The notes below the pieces were generated by a model, which was not told where the DNA came from, made no database searches, and saw only the letters and a program-made list of their open reading frames with translations. A stretch of 5,177 bases of DNA from JAEHDI01 sp035455185 (GTDB lineage: Bacteria; Acidobacteriota; Terriglobia; Bryobacterales; Bryobacteraceae), in the NCBI GenBank assembly GCA_035455185.1, contig DATIFQ010000456.1, positions 1-5,177 of the forward strand, in the 5' to 3' direction. The translations under genes were made by a program, and so were the position numbers. Shown one piece after another: positions 1 to 5,177 of the stretch (the first letter of the stretch is position 1; each line of letters begins with the position of its first letter).

Positions 1-1
1 T

Positions 2-355
2 GACGTGAAGACACTCCGCGAGTTCGACGACCGGTTCACCGCGCCGTCGTTCGGGTTCCGCGACGCGGCACATTACTACGGCACCCAGTCGGCGAACCGG
101 CACCTCGACCGAATCCGCATTCCCTCGCTGCTGATCCAGGCTGAGGACGACCCGCTCATCCCTTTCCGCGTCTTCGACCAGCCGGTCGTCCACCGGAACC
201 CGGCCATCCGCCTCCTGGCGACCGCGCACGGCGGCCACATGGGGTTCCTGTCGCGGCACACGCCGCGGTTCTGGGCTGACACAATAATGATGGAATGGTT
301 TTCCGAACAACAGCGGAACAAACAAGCCACCGCTCGCGTCAACTCCTTACGATGA
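2..355 (+). CDS. YheT-like alpha/beta hydrolase, C-terminal part (5' end outside window)
   Basis: This is the C-terminal 117 residues of a serine-hydrolase-fold protein; the reading frame is open to the left edge, so the GTG at base 5 is most likely an internal Val. The visible part starts with TLREFDDRFTAP and continues with GFRDAAHYYG, a pattern I associate with the YheT/COG0429 family of putative esterases. The acid of the catalytic triad should be in AEDDPLIP (Asp codons at 146-151), and the catalytic His in the AHGGHMGF motif (His codons at 227-229 and 236-238). The nucleophilic Ser elbow lies in the missing part. It presumably acts in the cytoplasm or at the membrane on an unknown ester or acyl substrate. 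Its TGA stop overlaps the ATG of the next gene (ATGA, 352-355), so it is translationally coupled to the ABC permeases. Family assignment is fairly secure; substrate is unknown. Confidence 0.85.
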   Translation, partial: DVKTLREFDDRFTAPSFGFRDAAHYYGTQSANRHLDRIRIPSLLIQAEDDPLIPFRVFDQPVVHRNPAIRLLATAHGGHMGFLSRHTPRFWADTIMMEWFSEQQRNKQATARVNSLR

Positions 356-1593
356 AGAGCGGGGCGTCGTTTGCCGAGTCGGTGTGGGTTGCGACGGGTT
401 CGCTGCGCTCGAGCAAACTCCGTAGTTTTCTTACGCTTCTGGGTATCATTCTGGCTACGACCACCCTTATTGCCGTCATGTCGGTGATCGAAGGAATGGA
501 CCGGTACATCGCGAACCAGGTCTCCGACATGGGCGCCGACGGTTTCCGCATCCGCCGCATGGCGATGATCGGCCAATGGGATCCGAAGAAGTATCTGGAG
601 ATGCAGCGGCGCAACCCGCAATTGACGGTCGATGAATTCAATTTTCTCAAGGGCAAGGCAACGCTGATCCGGGAAATCGGCATGGAGGCGTTTCGCGGAG
701 TCTCGGTCCGGTTCGGCACCGAGTCGGCGGAAGACGTCGGGATGCGCGGCGTCACCGCCAACATGGGCGTGATCTCGAACGTCCAGACGGCGATGGGCCG
801 CTTCATTACGGACGTCGAGGACCGGAAGCGCGTGAACGTCGTCTTCATTGGCAACGATCTGAGAGAGAAGTTCTTTACCGGTGTGGATCCGGTCGGCAAG
901 ACTCTTTCGATCGATGGCCGGCCGTTCGACGTTATCGGAGTGGCAAAGCCGCAGGGGTCCGTGTTCGGACAATCGCGCGACAACTTCGTAATGATCCCGG
1001 CAGAGACCTTTTTCAAGATGTACGGTTCCCGCTCGGGTCTCGGGTTCAACGCGCTCGCCATTGACCGGGCTCACTTCAATCAGGCGATGGAGGAAGTTCG
1101 AATGTTGCTGAGGGCGTACCGCGGGCTCAAGCCGAACGAAGACGACACCTTCGGGATGTTTGGCTCCGATACGTTGCGAGAGGCGTGGGACCAATTGACA
1201 GGGGTGATCGCCGCCACGGCCGTGGCGATCGTCTCGGTCTTCATGGTGGTCGGTGGCGTGGTGATCATGAACATCATGCTGGCGGTGGTGACGGAACGCA
1301 CACACGAGATCGGCATCCGCAAGTCGGTCGGAGCGCGGCAGAGCGACATCATGAACCAGTTCCTGGTTGAGTCGTCGGTACTCTCGGCCGCGGGCGGCGT
1401 CTTCGGCGTCCTGCTGGCGTGGGCGGTGGCGATTGCGGTGCGTGAGATGACGCCGGTCCCGATGGCGATACCGGCGTCCGCCGTGGCCGTCGCCGTAACG
1501 CTTTCTGCAGCCGTGGGACTATTCTTCGGCATCTATCCGGCGCGGCGCGCGGCGAAACTCGATCCGATCGCGGCGCTCAGGGCGGAACAATGA
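352..1593 (+). CDS. MacB-like/FtsX-family ABC transporter permease (first of pair)
   Basis: This 413-residue protein has the layout of a MacB-type permease: TM1 at about residues 22-45 (after the KLRSFLTLLG motif), a periplasmic MacB_PCD-type domain at about 46-283, TM2 at about 284-310, a cytoplasmic coupling segment (TERTHEIGIRKSVGA, 314-328), TM3 at about 337-363 and TM4 at about 372-394, ending with the conserved YPARRAAKLDPIAALR. MacB-type permeases do not make a channel; they transmit ATPase movement to periplasmic partners that export peptides, lipids or drugs, or remodel the envelope. I chose ATG 352 because it overlaps the hydrolase stop as ATGA and puts the family's short N-terminus just before TM1. 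There is no evident Shine-Dalgarno, which fits coupled re-initiation. An in-frame ATG at 295 would add 19 residues that look like hydrolase out-of-frame sequence. There is no fused ATPase, unlike E. coli MacB. Motif change: VGGVVIMNIML replaces the usual VGGIGVMNIML. Confidence 0.93.
   Translation: MKSGASFAESVWVATGSLRSSKLRSFLTLLGIILATTTLIAVMSVIEGMDRYIANQVSDMGADGFRIRRMAMIGQWDPKKYLEMQRRNPQLTVDEFNFLKGKATLIREIGMEAFRGVSVRFGTESAEDVGMRGVTANMGVISNVQTAMGRFITDVEDRKRVNVVFIGNDLREKFFTGVDPVGKTLSIDGRPFDVIGVAKPQGSVFGQSRDNFVMIPAETFFKMYGSRSGLGFNALAIDRAHFNQAMEEVRMLLRAYRGLKPNEDDTFGMFGSDTLREAWDQLTGVIAATAVAIVSVFMVVGGVVIMNIMLAVVTERTHEIGIRKSVGARQSDIMNQFLVESSVLSAAGGVFGVLLAWAVAIAVREMTPVPMAIPASAVAVAVTLSAAVGLFFGIYPARRAAKLDPIAALRAEQ
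1579..1582 (+). promoter_or_regulatory. Weak ribosome binding site for second permease
   Basis: AGGG lies inside the end of the first permease gene, 7 bases before the ATG at 1590. Together with the ATGA stop-start overlap it supports this start and coupled translation. The match to the anti-Shine-Dalgarno is partial. Confidence 0.4.
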
Positions 1594-2840
1594 GCGGCCA
1601 GGAAGTCCTTTCGGCGGTCGGTATGGCTCTGGCCACGATCCGCGAGCACAAGCTGCGGAGCTTGCTGACGGTCCTCGGCGTCATCATCGGAACGGGGACG
1701 GTGATTGCAGTGGGTTCGATCATCACCGGCGTGGACGGCGCTATTACCAACATCACACGCAGTTTCGGTCCGAACACCGCATTCGTCTTCAAGTTCAATA
1801 TCGGCTTCCGTGGACACATCACTCGGGAAGAGTGGATGCGAAAGCCGCTCACGTACGACCACGCTATGGCTATCGCGGAACGCTGTCCCTCCGTGCAGGG
1901 GGTGTCGCCCTGGCTGTTCAGTCCGAATACGTTTTCCGGCAGAGGGATCGACCGGGCCCGGTACAAAGGCAACGACATGTACCAGCTCGACTTCGCCGGG
2001 ACGGAGGAGGGCTACGCCGAGGGCGGCGCGGAGCGAATGAAGTTCGGGCGCTTCTTCACCGACACGGAGGGCCGGCACCGGATGCCGGTGATCGTGATTG
2101 GCGAGGATGTGCAGAAAGCATGGTTCCCGAACGTAGACCCGATCGGGAAGTGGATCGAGGTAAACGGGCACATGTTCGAGATCGTAGGCGTCATGGCGCG
2201 GCCGTCCTTCTCCTTTCCGGGCCAGGAGGACAGGCGTTTCCTGGTGCCTTACTTCACCATGCGCAAGATGTTTCCGCAAGCCAAGGAACACATGATTGTG
2301 GTTGTGGCGAAGGATGGCAAGCTGGCCGCGGCGCTAGATGAAGTGCGTGTCGCACTCCGGCAGGAGCGCCGTGTCCCGTACAACAAGCCCGATGATTTCT
2401 GGATCTCGACGGGCGAACAGATGCTCGAGGAGTTCCACAACATCACCGCCATCGTGGCGCTGGTGATGGTCGTGTTGAGTTCCATCGGGCTGCTGGTGGG
2501 CGGCATCGGGGTGATGAACATCATGCTGGTCTCAGTCACTGAGCGGACGCGAGAGATCGGAATCCGGAAGGCGGTCGGGGCCAAGCGCAGCGACATCATC
2601 GCCCAATTCCTGACGGAGGCGGTCGTACTTACCGCGCTAGGCGGCCTCCTTGGCATGGCGTTCGGCTGGCTGATTTCGCTCGGTTCGAGAATTGTCTTCC
2701 CAACGCTTCCGACCTCCGTGCCGCTGTGGGCGGCGGCAATGGGCGTGGTGGTTTCTGTTGGCGTGGGCCTCTTCTTCGGCGTCTGGCCGGCGACCAAGGC
2801 CGCCCGTCTCGACCCGGTTGTCGCATTGCGGTACGAGTGA
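1590..2840 (+). CDS. MacB-like/FtsX-family ABC transporter permease (second of pair)
   Basis: This 416-residue permease has the same architecture as the gene before it: TM1 about residues 22-46 (KLRSLLTVLGVIIG), a periplasmic domain about 47-285, TM2 about 286-313 with the canonical LLVGGIGVMNIMLVSVTERT, coupling segment REIGIRKAVGAKRSD (321-335), TM3 about 340-365, TM4 about 378-398, and the C-terminal WPATKAARLDPVVALRYE. It matches the MacB consensus more closely than its partner in TM2. The periplasmic domain is clearly different in sequence from the first permease, so this is an old duplication with specialisation, not a recent copy. Known relatives work as dimers with a separate or fused ATPase and often a periplasmic adaptor; the two neighbours plausibly form a heterodimer (inference). 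The start overlaps the previous stop as ATGA. No fused nucleotide-binding domain is present and the cargo cannot be read from sequence. Confidence 0.93.
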   Translation: MSGQEVLSAVGMALATIREHKLRSLLTVLGVIIGTGTVIAVGSIITGVDGAITNITRSFGPNTAFVFKFNIGFRGHITREEWMRKPLTYDHAMAIAERCPSVQGVSPWLFSPNTFSGRGIDRARYKGNDMYQLDFAGTEEGYAEGGAERMKFGRFFTDTEGRHRMPVIVIGEDVQKAWFPNVDPIGKWIEVNGHMFEIVGVMARPSFSFPGQEDRRFLVPYFTMRKMFPQAKEHMIVVVAKDGKLAAALDEVRVALRQERRVPYNKPDDFWISTGEQMLEEFHNITAIVALVMVVLSSIGLLVGGIGVMNIMLVSVTERTREIGIRKAVGAKRSDIIAQFLTEAVVLTALGGLLGMAFGWLISLGSRIVFPTLPTSVPLWAAAMGVVVSVGVGLFFGVWPATKAARLDPVVALRYE

Positions 2841-2884
2841 CCGGGACTGTTGTTCCGCGTTCCGGCGCTACACTGGGGTTCCCC

Positions 2885-2913
2885 TTGACACGGCCCGCCG
2901 GTTGCGGCGTAAT
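2885..2913 (+). promoter_or_regulatory. Possible sigma70-type promoter for the small secreted protein
   Basis: A perfect TTGACA hexamer (2885-2890) is followed after 17 bases by CGTAAT (2908-2913), which matches TATAAT at the last four positions. It lies in the 82-base gap after the permease operon, where a new promoter is expected. Against it: transcription would begin near 2919-2921, on top of the GAGGTG ribosome-binding site and only a few bases before ATG 2923, so either the message is almost leaderless or the real promoter lies elsewhere. Confidence 0.35.
2896..2909 (+). repeat. Small perfect inverted repeat (5-bp GC stem, GTTG loop)
   Basis: CGCCG-GTTG-CGGCG forms a perfect 5-base-pair stem with a 4-base loop in the gap between the second permease and the small secreted protein. 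There is no T-run after it, so it is not a standard intrinsic terminator. It falls mostly within the spacer of the candidate promoter, so it could be a weak operator or simply chance in GC-rich DNA. Confidence 0.25.
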
Positions 2914-2914
2914 C

Positions 2915-2920
2915 GAGGTG
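2915..2920 (+). promoter_or_regulatory. Ribosome binding site of the small secreted protein
   Basis: GAGGTG is a full six-base match to the anti-Shine-Dalgarno consensus. The GAGG core is 4 bases from ATG 2923, slightly short but usable. It fixes the start at 2923 instead of the longer open frame that extends back into the permease gene. Confidence 0.6.
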
Positions 2921-2922
2921 TT

Positions 2923-3258
2923 ATGGGACGCTGGTTGTGTGTAGTGTTTCTGGCGTCCGCCACCGCGCTCGCGTCAGAGCAGGCCGCTCCGAAGACCGAA
3001 TCGCCGGATTCGTCTCGTAAAAGGGCGCTGGAAAACGCCCTGCGCGGCATCGAGAAGGGAAAGGACCTTGTCTGGATCAAAGGCCAGGCTTTCGCGGTCG
3101 AACCCGAACGTTGCGGCCACATTGTGTTGATGCCCGCTGACCCGGACGTTGATCCGAAAATGGTCATGCCAATCCCGAAAGAGAAAGAGGGCAATTCTTC
3201 TTCAAGCCGGATGCCAAAGATCAATACAATGCCTCCTTGCCAGGAGGAACACCGTTAG
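2923..3258 (+). CDS. Small secreted protein of unknown function with two mature cysteines
   Basis: This 111-residue protein is not recognised as a named family. Residues 1-17 form a good Sec signal peptide: Arg3, a hydrophobic core (WLCVVFLASATA) and an Ala15-Leu16-Ala17 cleavage site before Ser18. There is no lipobox, so the mature product should be a soluble periplasmic or secreted protein of about 94 residues. Mature features: a charged helix-prone stretch (RKRALENALRGIEKGKD, about 33-48), Cys64 in ERCGHIVLMP, a PADPDVDPKMVMPIP segment, and Cys106 in MPKINTMPPC near the C-terminus. The two cysteines could form a disulfide. The C-x-H-I...MP...PPC layout recalls short exported proteins that I vaguely associate with Acidobacteriota, but I cannot confirm a family. 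The start is set by GAGGTG and the signal peptide. It lies 82 bases after the permease operon and may have its own promoter. Confidence 0.7.
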   Translation: MGRWLCVVFLASATALASEQAAPKTESPDSSRKRALENALRGIEKGKDLVWIKGQAFAVEPERCGHIVLMPADPDVDPKMVMPIPKEKEGNSSSSRMPKINTMPPCQEEHR

Positions 3259-3275
3259 TCCGGGGCAGGCTGCGG

Positions 3276-4169
3276 TCAATGATTCGGCCACTGGCGGCGG
3301 ACCGCGTCGAGGTTGACCGTCGCCTTCCAACGGGTGTCGAAACGCTCCGCGATATCCGGACGAGAACCGAGCAAGGGCCCGAGGCCCAGCCGCTTGTGAG
3401 GCCGCTCCATGGAGTTCTCGAAAGCGAGCCGCTCAGCGATGTCCTCCCAGCGATTCGTCAGGCCGCCCGGGTCGAGCAGCACAACGTGATCTCCGCTGAC
3501 ACCAAAGTTCTTCAGGTGCGCGTCGACGGAGAAGACCCCTCGTTGCCATCCTGCCTGCCGGAGATCGAGGAACCGGTTCAACCAGTGCTCCAGCTCGTCG
3601 AAACGTCCGGCTCTGGCCAGTTCCGTGAGCCGCTGATGAAGCGTCGCCTCCACGCGTTCGGTTGCTTCGCTGATGATCAGCCAGCCAGGCCATCCTCCAA
3701 CGGTGACCCGGACGGGCGGGAAGATCACGCGCTCGGGAATCAGGGTTGTGCCGGCGAGGTGTGCCTCCGCAAGCTTTTCTCCGCGCAGGTTTCGGAAGTG
3801 GTACGTCCGCCACACTTGGCCGATGTGGGTAGTGAACCAGACGCTCTTCGGTACTGCCGGCACGACGGCCTGCATCAGCAGCCGGACGAACCGGATGGTT
3901 TTCGAGGGTTTTTCGAGAAGCCGCCGGCCGAGCTGTCCGGGAAGATGTCGCTCAACGCGGCGCAAGACCTTCCAGAGCACAATGAGCGCAATGATTTCAG
4001 AGGGTGATCGCTCCCGCTTCACGACCCAGTGCTCCGAAGCGTAGACGACCTTCCCAAGTCCCTCGCCGAGGCGGCGCAGGCGCCCGCGGGTCAGTTCCAC
4101 GGGTGCGTGCGGGAGCACGCTCACCGCCGGCGCGGCAGCGTCGCCGGTCGCCTGGGGCCTCAGACCCAT
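3276..4169 (-). CDS. Protein kinase-fold (YrbL/APH/WaaP-like) protein, function unknown
   Basis: This 297-residue protein carries the signature positions of a kinase fold. A Gly-rich loop (LGEGLGKVVY, 34-43) leads to WVVK, where Lys51 fits the ATP-binding Lys; Glu58 may be its partner. The catalytic loop is SVDAHLKN with Asp216 and Asn221, the standard five-residue spacing, and Asp233 in LLDPGG is the metal-binding Asp, 12 residues later as in DFG. The HRD histidine position is Ser214. The order matches small bacterial kinases such as YrbL, aminoglycoside-type or lipopolysaccharide kinases; which one is unclear. No signal peptide or clear TM is present, so it should be cytoplasmic. The C-terminus (about 236-297) is helical and Arg-rich. 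The start is uncertain: GTG 4172 and ATG 4169 are adjacent, and the GAGG (4175-4172) is unusually close to both. It follows the iron-sulfur gene on the same strand with a 33-base gap, suggesting co-transcription. Confidence 0.8.
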   Translation of the reverse strand: MGLRPQATGDAAAPAVSVLPHAPVELTRGRLRRLGEGLGKVVYASEHWVVKRERSPSEIIALIVLWKVLRRVERHLPGQLGRRLLEKPSKTIRFVRLLMQAVVPAVPKSVWFTTHIGQVWRTYHFRNLRGEKLAEAHLAGTTLIPERVIFPPVRVTVGGWPGWLIISEATERVEATLHQRLTELARAGRFDELEHWLNRFLDLRQAGWQRGVFSVDAHLKNFGVSGDHVVLLDPGGLTNRWEDIAERLAFENSMERPHKRLGLGPLLGSRPDIAERFDTRWKATVNLDAVRRQWPNH

Positions 4170-4202
4170 CACCTCAACTCTAGCTCGATACCGTTCGGCA
4201 GG

Positions 4203-5177
4203 CTACGGGTGCCCGAAGTCGTTCGCCCGGGGGATGAGATCGAAGTACACGCGGCTCGGGATATTGGTCTGCCAGTGGCCGGCCCACTGAGCGTACCCCA
4301 CGATGCCGAGGAACAACACCGCAATACCGGCCGCCATGGCCCATGCTGGGATGCGACGGCGCTTTCCGACTTTGAGGTCAAGTGCGCCTGCGGCGGGGCA
4401 GACGGCGACGCATTCCAGGCAACCGGTGCATTCCGGAGAGCGGATCGTGATCAGCTTGTCCACCGGCAGCAGCGACGGGCAGGCCTTGGTGCACTTGGCG
4501 CAATCGATGCAGGTCACCGGGTCTCGGCGGATGCGCGCCGGGCTGAACCGTGACACCAGGCCCATCAGCGCCCCGTACGGGCAGAGGTAGCGGCACCAGA
4601 AGTTCTGAATTAAGATCGACAGGATAGCAATCACACCGATCGTCACCGCTCCCGTGACGCCGAGGAAACGGAAGAAGTTCAGCATCTTGACGTCGGAGAT
4701 CACCCCGTACGGGCCTTCAAGGAAGCCGCGGATCGCGTCCACGCTCATGCTTCCCACGGCGTACAGGAACAACCCCATCAGGATGTATTTTAGGCTTCGG
4801 AGCGCGATGTCGGCCCATCGCGGCAGTTGAAAATTGCGGCGGAAGGTCTGACGGCCGGCCTTCCAGAGGTACTCGGAGATCGTGCCGACCGGGCACAGCC
4901 AGCTACAGAACGATTTGCGAAGGAGAAACGAAATCGCCAGGAAGGCGATCAGGATGAACATTCCAGATGGGTGCATCGCCGGAACCTGGCCCGTCAGCGC
5001 CCACACCTTCAGGTTCATCAGCGAGGCGATCGGGAGCCAGCCTTCTACACCGGGAGGGCGGGGAACCCGAACCGAGGCGCCCCCGGTCTCGTAATGGCGA
5101 ACAAAGAGGAAGAACTCCACCCCGATCCAGACGTTCAGAGCAAAGAATGCAAGCTGCACGACGCGCCGCAGTGTCTG
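4203..5177 (-). CDS. Membrane-bound 4Fe-4S electron-transfer protein (NapH/NosR C-term/YccM-like), N-terminus cut
   Basis: The frame is open to the right edge; the visible 324 residues start QTLRRVVQLAFF. A GTG at 5159 is probably an internal Val, since the RRVVQ lead before TM1 is typical of these proteins, so only a few residues are likely missing. About five TM segments are seen (near visible residues 6-26, 68-87, 126-143, 172-190 and 276-296). Two CX3CP motifs follow TM2 and TM4 (Cys91/95 and Cys195/199), as in NapH and the NosR C-terminal domain. Then come two ferredoxin-type clusters: Cys223/226/229/233 and Cys250/253/256/260, all eight cysteines intact. Family members move electrons from the quinone pool or a flavoprotein towards periplasmic or membrane reductases. 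No partner reductase, cytochrome or FMN-binding domain is in the window, so the pathway is open. The C-terminal tail after TM5 (LIPRANDFGHP) probably lies on the periplasmic side. The kinase-like gene follows directly. Confidence 0.92.
   Translation of the reverse strand, partial: QTLRRVVQLAFFALNVWIGVEFFLFVRHYETGGASVRVPRPPGVEGWLPIASLMNLKVWALTGQVPAMHPSGMFILIAFLAISFLLRKSFCSWLCPVGTISEYLWKAGRQTFRRNFQLPRWADIALRSLKYILMGLFLYAVGSMSVDAIRGFLEGPYGVISDVKMLNFFRFLGVTGAVTIGVIAILSILIQNFWCRYLCPYGALMGLVSRFSPARIRRDPVTCIDCAKCTKACPSLLPVDKLITIRSPECTGCLECVAVCPAAGALDLKVGKRRRIPAWAMAAGIAVLFLGIVGYAQWAGHWQTNIPSRVYFDLIPRANDFGHP

Noticed and set aside
295..351. Upstream ATG that would extend the first permease by 19 residues.
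   Set aside because: The added residues come from the coding sequence of the hydrolase in another frame and do not fit the short N-terminus of the family; ATG 352 gives an ATGA overlap identical to the next junction.
76..1305. 409-residue minus-strand open frame opposite the hydrolase and first permease.
   Set aside because: It is rich in His, Arg and Asp without domains, typical of the antisense of a GC-rich gene, and the plus-strand permease is unambiguous.
1533..2291. 252-residue minus-strand open frame opposite the second permease.
   Set aside because: Composition is typical antisense shadow, with no motif, and it conflicts with a conserved permease.
2852..2865. Near-tandem heptamer GTTCCGC GTTCCGG after the permease operon.
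   Set aside because: Only two imperfect copies, no further units nearby; easily chance in GC-rich DNA.
2876..2884. GGGGTTCCCC-like sequence considered as a terminator for the permease operon.
   Set aside because: The loop would be only two bases and no T-run follows, so it cannot form a usable terminator hairpin.
3153..4007. Long plus-strand open frame that reads protein-like near 3189-3250 (GQFFFKPDAKDQYNASLPGG), suggesting a frameshift in the small secreted gene.
   Set aside because: The frame runs on without a stop through the antisense of the kinase-like gene, where it gives low-complexity shadow sequence. The unshifted frame ends sensibly with MPKINTMPPCQEEHR, so a frameshift is not needed. 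Comparison with homologs would settle it.

Overview
The window is a GC-rich, densely packed bacterial segment with five protein-coding genes, two of them cut by the window edges. No RNA genes, insertion sequences, CRISPR arrays or long repeats are visible. The style suggests a Gram-negative soil-type bacterium: stacked MacB-like permease genes, a YheT-like hydrolase and short Sec-exported proteins. Acidobacteriota (Solibacter/Bryobacter-like) is my best guess, resting on gene-family memory only.

Left block, plus strand (2-2840): the C-terminal end of a YheT-like alpha/beta hydrolase is followed by two consecutive FtsX/MacB-type ABC transporter permeases. Both junctions are 4-base ATGA overlaps, so the three genes look like one translationally coupled operon. 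The permeases are full length and differ from each other, which fits a heterodimeric membrane part of an export or envelope-remodelling ABC system. No ATPase or periplasmic adaptor gene lies in the window. If they belong to this operon they would have to be upstream of the left edge; otherwise they are elsewhere in the genome.

Middle (2841-3258): after an 82-base gap with a promoter-like TTGACA element, a small GC hairpin and a GAGGTG ribosome-binding site comes a 111-residue protein. It has a clear signal peptide and two cysteines in the predicted mature part, and its function is unknown. It ends 17 bases from the end of a convergent gene.

Right block, minus strand (3276-5177): a membrane-bound 4Fe-4S protein of the NapH/NosR C-terminal/YccM type, whose N-terminus is cut by the right edge, is followed after a short gap by a 297-residue protein kinase-fold protein. 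The kinase-like protein keeps the nucleotide-binding Lys, the catalytic Asp and Asn, and a DPG triplet in place of DFG. The two genes are probably co-transcribed. The redox membrane protein would pass electrons in or near the inner membrane; the substrate of the kinase-like protein is unknown.

I did not find a convincing wholly new system. The points most worth following are the kinase-like protein beside the iron-sulfur membrane protein, the small secreted cysteine protein, and the hydrolase-permease-permease coupling without a local ATPase.
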